DNA from: Streptomyces sp. TG1A-60
GTDB taxonomy: Bacteria > Actinomycetota > Actinomycetes > Streptomycetales > Streptomycetaceae
Reading direction: 5' to 3'
DNA length: 64,000 nucleotides
NCBI RefSeq assembly: GCF_037201975.1
Contig: NZ_CP147520.1
Span: 4,464,001 to 4,528,000 of the forward strand
Shown here piece after piece: positions 1 to 9,570 of this stretch. A program made the position numbers and the translations under genes. The notes under the pieces are model-generated. The model saw only the letters and a program-made list of their open reading frames with translations, made no database searches and was not told where the DNA came from. Positions within the stretch are counted from its first letter, which is position 1. The number at the start of each line of letters is the position of its first letter.

Positions 1-2
1 TG

Positions 3-926
3 GTGGTACGCCGCAGGGCGCGCTCCTTCTGCCGCCGCGAGCCCAGCCCTCTCAACGAGCACGTGGTACTGGGCGCCATCGGGCGGTCCGGCGCGAAGGT
101 GGCGGCCCCCCAGGTCCTGGCACTCGGCAGGAGTCACCTCGACGACCCCTTCGCCATCCACACCTACGTCGGCCCGCCGGACGGCGACCGGCCCCCCGAC
201 CACCCGGTGAACGGCCTACGGCCGCACGAGGCGGACTGCCTGGTGGACCAGTTGCGCGCCCTGACCGAGGTCGACCACGTCGCCCTCGGCCAGGCCGTCG
301 AGCCGGACTTCCACACCTGGCTGTGCCGGCAACTGGTCCATCTGGTCGCGGAGCTGCCCGAGGAGTCCCGGCAGTTCGCACGGGTGCTGGGTCTGCCCGA
401 CGCCGACCGGCTCCGCCAGATCCTCCGCAGACACCGGCTGACCGACCGGCGGCACTCCCTGCTGCACGGCGACCTGAACCCGTGGAACCTCGTACGCCGT
501 GACGACCGTTTCGCCCTCACCATCATCGACTGGGAGATGGCGATGGTCGGTGATCCGCTGTACGACCTGGTCCGGCACATGCACCTCACCCCGACCCGGC
601 CGGAGATCCGGGACCGCATGTTCCGCCGCTGGGCGAGCATTCTCTCCGCCGGCCACACCAAGGACTGGGAGCGTGACTGGCTCGTCTACCGGCGCATCGA
701 GATCGTCCGTTCCGCCTACGTCGACCTCGACCGCCTCGTCACCGGGGCGAGCCTCGACGCCCCGAACGTACGCCGGGCCGTGGACTCCTACGCCATGACC
801 CTCGCCGCCGCCATGGCCGCGCTGGGCCTGCCGGCCCGCTCCACCGAGAACCCCTACCTGGCACGGGCCCTGCCCCGGGGCGAGCGCGGCGGCACGAAGG
901 AGGCCGACGTCGCGGTGAGCGCGTGA
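3..926 (+). CDS. Aminoglycoside/choline-kinase-type phosphotransferase, 5' end cut by the window
   Basis: Kinase-like phosphotransferase (APH fold) that would transfer the ATP gamma-phosphate to a small hydroxylated substrate; the substrate cannot be told. Seen: the Brenner motif HGDLNPWN at about residues 155-162 carries the catalytic Asp and the metal-binding Asn, and IIDWEMA at 174-180 carries the DxE metal site. The C-terminal helical lobe is complete. The glycine-rich N-lobe is missing, so the GTG at position 3 is almost certainly internal and the gene starts before the window. It converges with the DinB gene, and the hairpin at 1044-1091 lies between them. Antibiotic resistance is possible for this family, but nothing here supports it specifically. 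Confidence 0.75.
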   Translation: MVRRRARSFCRREPSPLNEHVVLGAIGRSGAKVAAPQVLALGRSHLDDPFAIHTYVGPPDGDRPPDHPVNGLRPHEADCLVDQLRALTEVDHVALGQAVEPDFHTWLCRQLVHLVAELPEESRQFARVLGLPDADRLRQILRRHRLTDRRHSLLHGDLNPWNLVRRDDRFALTIIDWEMAMVGDPLYDLVRHMHLTPTRPEIRDRMFRRWASILSAGHTKDWERDWLVYRRIEIVRSAYVDLDRLVTGASLDAPNVRRAVDSYAMTLAAAMAALGLPARSTENPYLARALPRGERGGTKEADVAVSA

Positions 927-956
927 CGCCCTGCGACGTCACGCATGCCCGCCCGG
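921..956. repeat. 36-nt direct repeat, copy 1 (copy 2 at 1056-1091)
   Basis: This 36-nt stretch, which includes the phosphotransferase stop codon, recurs exactly at 1056-1091, 135 nt downstream. Copy 1 can form only an 8-bp hairpin (921-928 with 937-944). Copy 2 is the right part of a much longer palindrome. This looks like duplication of terminator DNA. Confidence 0.8.
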
Positions 957-1043
957 AACGCGTCCACCGACGCCCGCCGCCGCCCGCCACCACCGGCGGC
1001 GGCCTGTTCGGGCAGGGCGATCTCGGCACCGGTGGCCACGCGG

Positions 1044-1091
1044 CCGGGCGGGCATGCGTGACGCCCTGCGACGTCACGCATGCCCGCCCGG
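1044..1091. terminator. Long hairpin, bidirectional terminator candidate
   Basis: Perfect inverted repeat with 20-bp arms (1044-1063 and 1072-1091) and an 8-nt loop, between the convergent phosphotransferase and DinB genes. There is no T tract, as is usual in streptomycetes. Confidence 0.7.
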
Positions 1092-1203
1092 CCGCCCCGC
1101 TCCTCGCCCTCCAGGACGACGGCCCCGGCCTCGTACGGGAACACCCGCTCGCCACGGTGCGGCGGGGCCCGCCGTGATGTTCCGGGGTCTGGCCTGCCCG
1201 GAG

Positions 1204-2101
<898 letters not shown>

Positions 2102-2251
2102 GCATGCGGTTACGGCTCGAAGGGTGTTCGATGGCCGCGACCGAGCACGCGGTCGTGAACCGGGGTGCGCGGCCCCGAGGGGCCTGGGGTGGCAACCCAG
2201 GCGGCGGGAGGGGCGGGCGTGGAGACATCACCCGGCCACCCCGGCGCCGAG

Positions 2252-2495
2252 TGGTGCCACTCGGTGCCACTTGGGTCACCCGGCGTCGCTTGGCGTCAAG
2301 GGGCGCGGTCTGATGCCGTGCGGCGCCAGGTTGAGCCACTTGAGATCTGGTGGTGTCATGACAGTGCTCGTGTCCCGAAAGCCTGCTCTCACCTGCGGAA
2401 AGGCGGCTCGGTGGGGCCTCGCTCGCCCGCCCTCGCCACCCCTGTGGCGCCAATCCCGCTTCCATTGGTGCCATTCATGTGCCATGATGGCGTCA
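2252..2495. promoter_or_regulatory. Cluster of six TGGYGYCA boxes before the RHH regulator
   Basis: Boxes matching TGGYGYCA start at 2252, 2291, 2351, 2445, 2466 and 2488. Two near-matches (CGGTGCCA at 2262, CGGCGCCA at 2321) add to the array. The box at 2351 extends into the palindrome TGTCATGACA, and the last box overlaps the start codon at 2495. Clustered short boxes are typical operators of Arc/CopG ribbon-helix-helix dimers, so autoregulation by the next gene is inferred. Confidence 0.5.
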
Positions 2496-3022
2496 TGGAT
2501 CTCACCCCCTACGTCGACCGCCTCCGCCAGGAGCTCGTCGTCGCCGCCGAAGCCGGTGGTGACGAGGCCCGAGCCCTGGCCGAGCGTCTCCTCGCTCCCC
2601 TGGACTCCGCCACCCGCCTCACCCTCCTCACCGCCCTCTCGGCGGCAATGAGCGAGGTCACCCGCGAGCTGGCTCCGGGCTCGGTCGACGTAAGGCTGCG
2701 CGGCGCCGACCCGGAGTTCGTGGTGACCCTGCCCCCCGCCCCGGTCCACGACGCCGCACCGCGGACCGAGGCGCTCGCCCCGCCTCCCGTGCCGGAAGGC
2801 GACGACGGCGCCTCGGCCCGTATCAACTTCCGCCTCCCGGCCCACCTCAAGGCCCGCCTGGAGGAGGCGGCCGGCCGCGAGGGGCTCTCGGTCAACGCCT
2901 GGCTGGTCCGTGCCGCCTCCGCCGCACTCGACCCGGTGGCCGGCCCTCGTACGAGCACGCCCCCCGCCTCCGCACCGAACCGCGCCACCGGCGACCGGGG
3001 CTTCACCGGCTGGGTCCGCTGA
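2495..3022 (+). CDS. Ribbon-helix-helix (HicB/Arc-type) transcriptional regulator
   Basis: Protein of 175 aa. Residues about 110-145 form a clear ribbon-helix-helix domain: the strand INFRLPAHLKARL, then LEEAAGREGLSVNAWLVRAA, the signature of HicB/CopG antitoxin-like DNA-binding proteins. The N-terminal 65 residues are helical (PYVDRLRQEL, LAERLLAPLDSATRLTLLTAL), followed by a beta segment and a proline-rich linker. No toxin gene is adjacent; the downstream genes are DUF4097 and an ABC exporter, so a regulatory role is more likely than toxin-antitoxin. The start at 2495 overlaps a TGGCGTCA box, which fits autorepression (inference). Confidence 0.7.
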   Translation: MDLTPYVDRLRQELVVAAEAGGDEARALAERLLAPLDSATRLTLLTALSAAMSEVTRELAPGSVDVRLRGADPEFVVTLPPAPVHDAAPRTEALAPPPVPEGDDGASARINFRLPAHLKARLEEAAGREGLSVNAWLVRAASAALDPVAGPRTSTPPASAPNRATGDRGFTGWVR

Positions 3023-3098
3023 GGCCTGAGCCGCACTCACCACCGCCGCACTCACCACCTACGTCATCCACCCATCCAGAGAGGACGGGAGATCCGTC

Positions 3099-3935
3099 AT
3101 GCCTTCCTACGACACACCGAAGCCCATCACCGCAGTCGTCTACTGCTCCATCGGCACCACCCGGATCATCGCCTCCGACCGCACCGACACCGTGGTCGAG
3201 GTCGCCCCCGCCAACCCCTCCGCCGGCGCCGACGTCAAGGCCGCCGACCAGACCAAGGTGACCTTCTCCGGTGGCGTCCTCACGGTGAAGGGCCCGCGCA
3301 AGAACTCGCCCTTCGGGCGGGTGGGCGGCATCGACATCACCGTCGCCCTGCCGGCCGGCTCCGCTCTTGAGGCCACCGGCGAGGTCAGCGACTTCCACTG
3401 CACCGGACGCCTCGGTGAGACCCGCCTGAAGACCTCGGTCGGCGACCTCCAGGTGGAGGAGACCGCCGCCGCCCGGCTGCACGGCGAACTCGGAATGGTC
3501 CGCCTGGGCCGCGCCACCGCCTCAGCCGAGATCATCGCCGCCGGCCGCGTCACCGTCGGCACGGTGAACGGCGGCCTGACCGTCAAGAACGGCAACGGCG
3601 ACACCGAACTCGCCGAGGTCACCGGCGCCCTGGAGGTCTCGGCCTCCAACGGCCGCATCGATGTCGGCATCGCCCACGCCGACGTGGAGGCCAGGTCCGC
3701 CAACGGCGGTATCCGCCTGGACCGTGTCGTCCGCGGCAAGGTCACCCTCCGCGGTTCCACCGGCGACCTGGAGGTCGGCATCCCCGAGACCACCGCCGCC
3801 TGGCTCGACATCCACACCAAGGTCGGCACCCTGCGCTCCACCCTCGGCTCCGCCGAAGGCCCCGGCGACGCCACCGACACGGTGGAGGTCAGCGCCCGCA
3901 CCTCGGTCGGTGACATCCACATCCGCCGCGCCTGA
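3099..3935 (+). CDS. DUF4097 family beta-strand repeat protein
   Basis: Protein of 278 aa consisting mostly of short repeated beta-strand units (for example VNGGLTVKNGNGDTELAEV, SASNGRIDV, SANGGIRLD, STGDLEVGI, SVGDIHIRRA). This is the DUF4097/adhesin-like beta-helix fold. No signal peptide or membrane segment is visible, so it is likely cytoplasmic. A good Shine-Dalgarno (gagaggacgggag) precedes the ATG. It lies 76 nt after the RHH regulator and 73 nt before an ABC exporter pair, an arrangement common in streptomycetes. The role is unknown; sensing or scaffolding for the exporter is a guess. Confidence 0.75.
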   Translation: MPSYDTPKPITAVVYCSIGTTRIIASDRTDTVVEVAPANPSAGADVKAADQTKVTFSGGVLTVKGPRKNSPFGRVGGIDITVALPAGSALEATGEVSDFHCTGRLGETRLKTSVGDLQVEETAAARLHGELGMVRLGRATASAEIIAAGRVTVGTVNGGLTVKNGNGDTELAEVTGALEVSASNGRIDVGIAHADVEARSANGGIRLDRVVRGKVTLRGSTGDLEVGIPETTAAWLDIHTKVGTLRSTLGSAEGPGDATDTVEVSARTSVGDIHIRRA

Positions 3936-4008
3936 CCCGCAAGGGCGGCATACGCCCGTCACCCGACTCTCTCCTCCCACTCCTCACTCCGCCAAGGAGC
4001 TGTCTGTC

Positions 4009-4983
4009 ATGCCCACAACACAACTCGAACGCCAGAGGGCCACCGCCGACCTCATGGCCACCGGCCTCACCAAGTCGTACGGCGACAAGCAGGTCCTGCG
4101 CGGCATCGACCTCGCCATCCCGGCCGGCTCCGTCTTCGCCCTCCTCGGCCCCAACGGCGCGGGCAAGACCACCACCGTCCAGATCCTCTCCACTCTGATC
4201 GCCGCCGACTCCGGCACCGCCCGCCTGGCCGGCCACGACCTGGACCGCGAGCCCGACGCCGTACGCAAACTCATCGGCGTGACCGGCCAGTTCGCCGCCG
4301 TCGACAACCTCCTCAACGCCGAGGAAAACCTGATGCTCATGGCGGACCTGCACCATCTGCCCCGCCGCGAGGGCCGCCGCCGAGCCGCCGACCTGCTCAC
4401 CCGCTTCGACCTCACCGAGGCCGCCCGCAAGCCCGTCGCCACCTACTCCGGCGGCATGCGCCGCAAGCTCGACCTGGCGATGACCCTGGTCGGCGACCCG
4501 CGCATCATCTTCCTCGACGAGCCCACCACCGGCCTGGACCCGCGCTCCCGCCGCACCATGTGGGGGATCATCCGCTCCCTGGTCGCCGACGACGGCGTGA
4601 CCGTCTTCCTCACCACCCAGTACCTGGAGGAGGCCGACCGACTGGCCGACCGTATCGCCGTACTCGACGGCGGAAAGCTGGTCGCCGAAGGTACGGCGGA
4701 GGAGCTGAAGCGCCGCATTCCCGGGGGGCACATCTCGCTGAAGTTCGCCGACCCCGTGGCCCTGGACCTGGCCGCCTCCCACCTCGCCGCCACCTCCCGC
4801 GACGACGAGGAACTCACCCTCCAGATCCCCTCCGACGGCACCGTCCCCACTCTCCGCGCCGTGCTGGACATCCTCGACACCGCCGGAATCACCCCCGAGG
4901 CCCTCTCCCAGCACACCCCGGACCTCGACGACGTCTTCCTCACCCTGACCGGCGACAAGCAGCAGCAGGAGATCTCCCGATGA
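4009..4983 (+). CDS. DrrA-like ABC transporter ATP-binding protein
   Basis: ATPase subunit (324 aa) of an ABC-2 type exporter of the daunorubicin-resistance DrrA family. Walker A GPNGAGKTT is at about 47-55, the signature YSGGM at 146-150, and Walker B IIFLDEPTTGLDP begins at about 166. A C-terminal extension, including the LDDVFLTLTG end that is characteristic of DrrA, follows. AAGGAG at about 3994 sets the start at 4009. Its stop overlaps the permease start (ATGA), so the pair is translationally coupled. It probably powers export of a lipid, antibiotic or cell-envelope component; the substrate is not deducible. Confidence 0.9.
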   Translation: MPTTQLERQRATADLMATGLTKSYGDKQVLRGIDLAIPAGSVFALLGPNGAGKTTTVQILSTLIAADSGTARLAGHDLDREPDAVRKLIGVTGQFAAVDNLLNAEENLMLMADLHHLPRREGRRRAADLLTRFDLTEAARKPVATYSGGMRRKLDLAMTLVGDPRIIFLDEPTTGLDPRSRRTMWGIIRSLVADDGVTVFLTTQYLEEADRLADRIAVLDGGKLVAEGTAEELKRRIPGGHISLKFADPVALDLAASHLAATSRDDEELTLQIPSDGTVPTLRAVLDILDTAGITPEALSQHTPDLDDVFLTLTGDKQQQEISR

Positions 4984-5771
4984 GCAGCATCAGCTACGCG
5001 GCCCGTGACTCCGTCACCATGTTCCGCCGCAACATGAAGCGCGCGATCCGCTACCCGTCGGTCGTCATCACCATCGTGATGATGCCGGTCCTCTTCCTGC
5101 TCCTCTTCAACTACGCCTTCGGCGGCGCGCTCGGCGCCGGCATCCAGGGCCCGCAGGCATCGAAGGGCGACTACATCGACTACGTCGCCCCCGGCATCAT
5201 CCTGATGGCCGTCGCCACCGGCTGCATCGGTGCCGCACTCAGCGTATGCATGGACATGACCGAGGGCATCGTCAACCGCTTCCGCACCATGTCGATCTCC
5301 CGGGCCTCCTTCCTCACCGGCCATGTCCTGGGCAATCTGGTCCAGACCGTCCTCGGCACCGCCGTGGTCACCGGTGTCGCCCTGGCCATCGGCTTCCGCC
5401 CGAACGCCACCGCCCTGGAGTGGCTCGCCGTCCTCGGCCTGCTGTCCTTCCTGGCCCTCGCCCTGACCTGGCTCGCGGCCGGTATGGGCCTGACCGCCAA
5501 GACCGTCGAGTCCGCCAGCAACATGCCCATGCCCATCACCTTCCTCCCCTTCCTGGGCAGCGCCATCGTCCCCACCGACTCCATGCCGTCCTGGATGCGC
5601 TGGTTCGCCGACTACCAGCCCTTCACGCCGGTCAACGAAACCCTCCGCGGCCTCCTGATGGGCACCGAGATCGGCAACAGCGGCTGGATCTCCCTGGCCT
5701 GGTGCGCGGGAATCGGCCTGACCGGCTACCTCTGGTCCAAGGCGGCCTTCAAGCGGGGCGTCCGCAACTGA
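4980..5771 (+). CDS. ABC-2 type transporter permease
   Basis: Membrane subunit (263 aa) of the exporter formed with the preceding ATPase; it overlaps that gene by 4 nt. Six hydrophobic segments are visible, among them SVVITIVMMPVLFLLLFNYAF near residue 25, GIILMAVATGCIGAAL and LAVLGLLSFLALALTWLAAGM. The conserved ABC2 signature region (YVAPGIILM, then FRTMSISRAS) is present. The last gene of the RHH-DUF4097-ABC operon, it is followed by a strong palindrome at 5831-5874. Confidence 0.88.
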   Translation: MSSISYAARDSVTMFRRNMKRAIRYPSVVITIVMMPVLFLLLFNYAFGGALGAGIQGPQASKGDYIDYVAPGIILMAVATGCIGAALSVCMDMTEGIVNRFRTMSISRASFLTGHVLGNLVQTVLGTAVVTGVALAIGFRPNATALEWLAVLGLLSFLALALTWLAAGMGLTAKTVESASNMPMPITFLPFLGSAIVPTDSMPSWMRWFADYQPFTPVNETLRGLLMGTEIGNSGWISLAWCAGIGLTGYLWSKAAFKRGVRN

Positions 5772-5830
5772 GGTGCACCTGAAGTCCATGAAGCGGGGTC
5801 CATGCAACGAAGTCCCGTGAAATGGAATGC

Positions 5831-5874
5831 CCGGATGTCCTGCGGGCCTCGGCCGAGGCCCGCAGGACATCCGG
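5831..5874. terminator. Perfect 44-bp palindrome between convergent genes
   Basis: Two 22-bp arms (5831-5852 and 5853-5874) are exact reverse complements with no spacer. The palindrome sits between the ABC permease and the oppositely oriented hydrolase, so it can serve both as terminator; it could also extrude as a cruciform. Confidence 0.75.
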
Positions 5875-6001
5875 CGTTCGGGCGACACGGATCGTACTCA
5901 CGTGTCCTGTCCCAGGTAACTGTGGGCATGGTGGTGCTCTGACCTGCGGTGCAAGACTTGCAGCACTGCCCCTGCAGCACCGCCGACGGCCTGGAGGAGT
6001 G

Positions 6002-6856
6002 TCAGCGCGCTGCGAGGTTTGCGAGCAGCTGGGCGGCGGGCTTCGGGTGGACGAGCCAGCGCAGGTGACTCCCCTCGAGTGTCCGGACATCGAAGGGGTT
6101 GTCGGGTGTGAGCGCGTCGGCTTCGCGAATCATGCGGTCCTGCGCGGTGAGCGGAATGCTGGCATCGGCGGCCAGGCGCACATAGGTCTTGGGAATCCGG
6201 CCCCAGGTCGCGGCCTGTGCCCGGTCGGCGGACGTACCGGCGTCGAGGTTCTCATCGGGCTGGAAGGTGTTCAGGAAGGTCCGGAACTCGTCATCGGTGA
6301 GGTCGGCGGCGAACGCTCGCTTGAACGCGGCGAGCGCCGCCGGATCGGCGGTGCGGAAGTTGGTCCGGAGCAGGCCGAGTTCGGCCGGGTTCCCGACGAG
6401 CGTGGCAGCGAAGGCTCCCGCGTCGACGTCCGCCATCTCCGGCTGGGCGTAGTAGTCGCTCACGTCCAGATCGACGGGGCACCAGGCGGAGACGTAAGCG
6501 ATCCGGTCGATCAGCTCGGGCCGGGCGTTGGCGACGGCGGTGGTCGTGATGCCGCCCCTGCTGTGGGCGACGAGGATGGTGGGGCCGTTCCGCTTGGCCC
6601 GTTCGAGGACTTCGATCACGCGGGCGGCGTTGTCGGCGAGCGTGACTCCCTTGATGCTCCCCGGTTCCGCGGCGAGGGCGTCGAGATCCTGGGGAGCCTG
6701 GTAGGCCGCGGGGAAGGTCGCCTCGAATCCGTGCCCCGGAAGGTCGACCGCGACCGAGCGGTGCCCGAGTAAGGCGAGCTCGGCCTGCAGCGGCGCGAAC
6801 GAGAACGAATTCGCGAAGGCCCCATGAACAAGAACGAATGTCGGCAGATTCTGCAT
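6002..6856 (-). CDS. Alpha/beta-fold hydrolase (EstA/AB hydrolase_6 type)
   Basis: Protein of 284 aa without a signal peptide. VHGAF at 10-14 is the oxyanion-hole segment. VAHSRGG at 96-102 is the nucleophile elbow with Ser99. The C-terminal GSHLRWLVHP supplies the catalytic His near 264, and an acidic residue in the preceding TPDNPFDVRTLEGS segment could complete the triad. The family includes salicylate-esterase-like and general carboxylesterases; the natural substrate is unknown. The AUG at 6856 (MQNLPTFVLVHG) leaves the usual very short N-terminus. It converges on the permease. Confidence 0.85.
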   Translation of the reverse strand: MQNLPTFVLVHGAFANSFSFAPLQAELALLGHRSVAVDLPGHGFEATFPAAYQAPQDLDALAAEPGSIKGVTLADNAARVIEVLERAKRNGPTILVAHSRGGITTTAVANARPELIDRIAYVSAWCPVDLDVSDYYAQPEMADVDAGAFAATLVGNPAELGLLRTNFRTADPAALAAFKRAFAADLTDDEFRTFLNTFQPDENLDAGTSADRAQAATWGRIPKTYVRLAADASIPLTAQDRMIREADALTPDNPFDVRTLEGSHLRWLVHPKPAAQLLANLAAR

Positions 6857-7332
6857 GCCTCAGCCTCCAACAGAACGATCTTCGGAGCAAGATCAAGGGT
6901 TTCAAGAGGGCTCCGACAGACCCGGCGCTTGTGCCGGATGCAGACGTTGTCGTGGACGGAGACCCAGACCTGAGCGGGGAGTGTCGAGCCGATGCGTGTG
7001 ACGACACAGCAGCGGCAGGCCCGATGGAGCACGTGGTCGGGGGCCGGGGCGTGGGTTTTCGTGGTGGCGACATGTCGTTCGCGCGGAGGCCGGGGGTGGC
7101 TTTGGCCAGGTTCTGACGGGACTGGCTGCTGAGGATGCGGAGGGCATCAAGTGTGGTGAGCCGGGAGTCGAGCCAGCGTGAAGGAGGGCGCAGGCGGCCA
7201 GAGGAACTCTCCATAGCCTGCCTGCACATGACCGGGACCCAGCCGTACATGCCTACAGAAGTGCGGTACTGCCTACACGTCGCAGAGACAGGACAGACAG
7301 GACGCGTGTCCTGTCTCAGCCGGGACTCTTGA
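6857..7332. other. Intergenic stretch, no gene recognised
   Basis: Several open frames cross this 476-nt stretch, but none shows a family motif, a ribosome site or consistent codon bias. A 10-bp hairpin (7285-7294 with 7308-7317) lies near its right end. Given the neighbouring relic, it is probably eroded coding DNA. Confidence 0.4.
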
Positions 7333-7710
7333 GCGATTCCGGCGCGTCGTCCCGAGCACTACCAAGCCTCCCTTGCCGGCCGTAGCCATCTGGGCGAGAC
7401 GATCGTGCACGGAGAAGACATCCGGCGTCCGCTGGGCATCCGCCGCGACTACCCGATCGAGGTCGTCACTCAGGTGGCCGGGTACTACCAGGGCTCGGAC
7501 CTTGTGGTCGTTGCCAAGGGACGCATCGACGGGCTGAAGCTCGTCGCGGATGACGGCCCTTTCACGACCGGTTCGGGGCCGCTCGTGCCCGGCCCCGCCT
7601 TGGCCTTCGTGATGGCCATGACCGGACGCGCGACGTACTGCGACGAACTCGAAGGCGACGGTGCGGAACTCCTTCGCAGTCCGACACCTCGGGTGGGACC
7701 TGTCCCCTAG
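7333..7710 (+). pseudogene. C-terminal half of a mycothiol-dependent maleylpyruvate-isomerase-family protein
   Basis: The open frame after the TGA at 7330 reads ETIVHGEDIRRPLGI, then RIDGLKLVADD, SGPLVPGPALAFVMAMTGR and CDELEGDGAELLRS. This is the C-terminal half of the TIGR03083/maleylpyruvate isomerase mycothiol-dependent family: the HG-DIRRPLGI helix, then the TGR-LDEL-G-G end. The N-terminal DinB-like helices with the metal histidines are absent, so the fragment cannot be a working enzyme. It stops at TAG 7708-7710. Confidence 0.6.
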
Positions 7711-7929
7711 TGGTGACGGACTGGACGGCTTACCTATTGGGGGCCGGCGGGTGGGGATGTCGGGCAGGTTATGCGGGAAGCTGTGGTGGGGCAGGTGCAA
7801 TGTGTGAGGCTCCGGGTGTTGCTGTTAGGCATGGTGGCTTTGTCTACCTGGCGTCGGCCGGGGGTGCGGTCGCGCCAGACAGCTCAGCTCGCCTCTGCCA
7901 TGCGTGCGTGGGCTGGATATTCTGCCGAT

Positions 7930-8529
7930 ATGAGGATCATGGTGGGGGGCCTCGCGGCCGGGTTGGGTTTTGGGGCGGTTACCTCGCTCGTCAACGCGCT
8001 TTCGTCGCCGTACGTGGAGCTCGGGATGCCGCTCGCCGGCACCGTTTGGGCCAAGGCTGCCAAGGTGCTCAGCCTGCTGATGGACGCCGGCTGGTCCTGG
8101 GCCGCGTTGGCGGTGGGGATGGGTTGGCTGGCCGGGACATGGGCCCGAGGCGCGCTGGTTGGGGCTCTGGCGCTGATCGCGGCCTCGGTGTCCTATTACG
8201 TGACGGACGCCTTCGTTCTGGGGGCACCGCTGGCTTTGTTCGCGACGGAAACGGTCATGTGGTCGGCGGCGGGTTTGTTGTTCGGGTTGGCCCTGGGTGT
8301 GGTGGGTGCAGCCATCAGGCGGCCTGGGCTGATCGGCCTTCTTGCCGCGTTGACGGTGCCGGTGGGTGCTGCGGTGCAGATGGTCGTGATCCCGCCCCGG
8401 CCTCACCTCACCCTGACCCCGGCAATTGTTCTCGCCGAGGTCATCGTCTGGACAGCTGCTGTGATCGGTGCAGGCTGGGCTGTCTACCGTTTCTGGGCCG
8501 CGAGGCGTGCAGTCAGGGCCGGCCAGTGA
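7930..8529 (+). CDS. DUF6518-like integral membrane protein
   Basis: Protein of 199 aa with about six hydrophobic helices (for example LAAGLGFGAVTSLVNAL, WSWAALAVGMGWLAG, AGLLFGLALGVVGAAIRRPG, AIVLAEVIVWTAAVIGAGWAVY) and a basic C-terminus. It resembles the small uncharacterised actinobacterial membrane family DUF6518; function unknown. The start at 7930 (MRIMVGGLAAG) is chosen because it places the first helix at the N-terminus. An ATG at 7897 is an alternative, and neither has a strong ribosome site. The IS3 element lies just downstream. Confidence 0.6.
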   Translation: MRIMVGGLAAGLGFGAVTSLVNALSSPYVELGMPLAGTVWAKAAKVLSLLMDAGWSWAALAVGMGWLAGTWARGALVGALALIAASVSYYVTDAFVLGAPLALFATETVMWSAAGLLFGLALGVVGAAIRRPGLIGLLAALTVPVGAAVQMVVIPPRPHLTLTPAIVLAEVIVWTAAVIGAGWAVYRFWAARRAVRAGQ

Positions 8530-8628
8530 ACCATCGTGGGTAACCCGCCCTGTTTCATGGGCGAGCCAATCGCTGAAGCTTTCCCATGATCGTGGACTGT
8601 CAATCCCCTGGTTGCGTAGAGACGTTGG

Positions 8629-9570
8629 TTACGCGGCCCGGCCTTCCTGATCGGTGCGGGCTCGCGCTTCCTGGATGATCCGTTCGAACGCGACGGGTGG
8701 CTTCCCGCCGGCCGCGCTGTGACGGCGTTTCGTGTTGTAGAAGTCCGCGATCCACGTGGCGGTCTTCAGCCGGGCCTCGGCGCGGGTGGCGAAGGCGTGC
8801 CGGTGGATGTACTCGACCTTGAGGACCGAGTGGAACGACTCCGCGGCCGCGTTGTCCAACGCCGAGCCGACGCGTCCCGTCGACTGCACCACGCCCCAGC
8901 GGCCGCACAGCTGCTGGAACGCCTCGGACGTGTATTCGCTGCCGCGGTCCGTGTGGAAGATGACGCCGTCGACCTGGCCGCCCCGGGCTGCGATCGCCAT
9001 CTGCAGGGCGGCGCTGACCAGCGCGGCATCGTGCCGCGCGCCCATCGCGTAGCCCAGGGCCCGGCGGGAGAACGCGTCGTGGACGGATGCGAGGTAGAGC
9101 TTGCCCTCGCCGGTGTCGATCTCCGTCATGTCGCCCCACCACAAGACGTTGGGAGCGATGGCGTCGAACTTGCGTCGCACCAGTTCAGGGGCAGTCTTCC
9201 GCTTGCCGGGGCGGGTGAGCGAGCGGCGTCGACGAGGCGGCTTGCGGCCCTGCAGGCCGAGTTCGGCCATGATCTCGGCGACGGTGTTCTGCGACACCTG
9301 CCAGCCCTCCTCCCACAGATCCAGCGTGATCCTCGGCGAGCCGTACGTCCGGCCCGAGCGGTCGAAGAAGCAGCGGATCCTCTCGGCCAGCTCTGCGCGT
9401 CTGACCTCGCGTTTCGTCGGCTCGGACGGCCTGCGGCGCCACTTGTAGAACCACGCCTCCGACACGCCGAGGGCCCGACGGGAGGTGCGGTGCGGAATGC
9501 TGTGCACGGTCTTCTGGTCGCTGATCACCCCGACGAGCAACGCCGGGTCCGCCACAGCTACTTCACCCAC
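8629..9570 (-). CDS. IS3-family transposase OrfB (DDE integrase domain)
   Basis: Protein of 313 aa. The catalytic triad is visible as D147 (GDMTEID), D208 (HTDRGSEY) and E244 ([12 protein letters not shown]); the 35-residue D-E spacing is the IS3/retroviral DD(35)E pattern. The N-terminal HTH_21 segment (YGSPRI) and the C-terminal YNTKRRHSA block are both present, so the catalytic half looks intact. It is normally made as an OrfAB fusion by a -1 frameshift near the end of orfA. Here it starts at a GTG at 9570 overlapping orfA. Confidence 0.88.
   Translation of the reverse strand: MGEVAVADPALLVGVISDQKTVHSIPHRTSRRALGVSEAWFYKWRRRPSEPTKREVRRAELAERIRCFFDRSGRTYGSPRITLDLWEEGWQVSQNTVAEIMAELGLQGRKPPRRRRSLTRPGKRKTAPELVRRKFDAIAPNVLWWGDMTEIDTGEGKLYLASVHDAFSRRALGYAMGARHDAALVSAALQMAIAARGGQVDGVIFHTDRGSEYTSEAFQQLCGRWGVVQSTGRVGSALDNAAAESFHSVLKVEYIHRHAFATRAEARLKTATWIADFYNTKRRHSAAGGKPPVAFERIIQEARARTDQEGRAA

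Noticed and set aside
2495..3022. HicAB toxin-antitoxin system
   Set aside because: The RHH protein is HicB-like, but there is no HicA-type gene next to it, and the following genes are DUF4097 and an ABC exporter.
4443..5888. 481-aa minus-strand open frame opposite the ABC exporter
   Set aside because: Antisense shadow of the ATPase and permease, with no ribosome site or domain.
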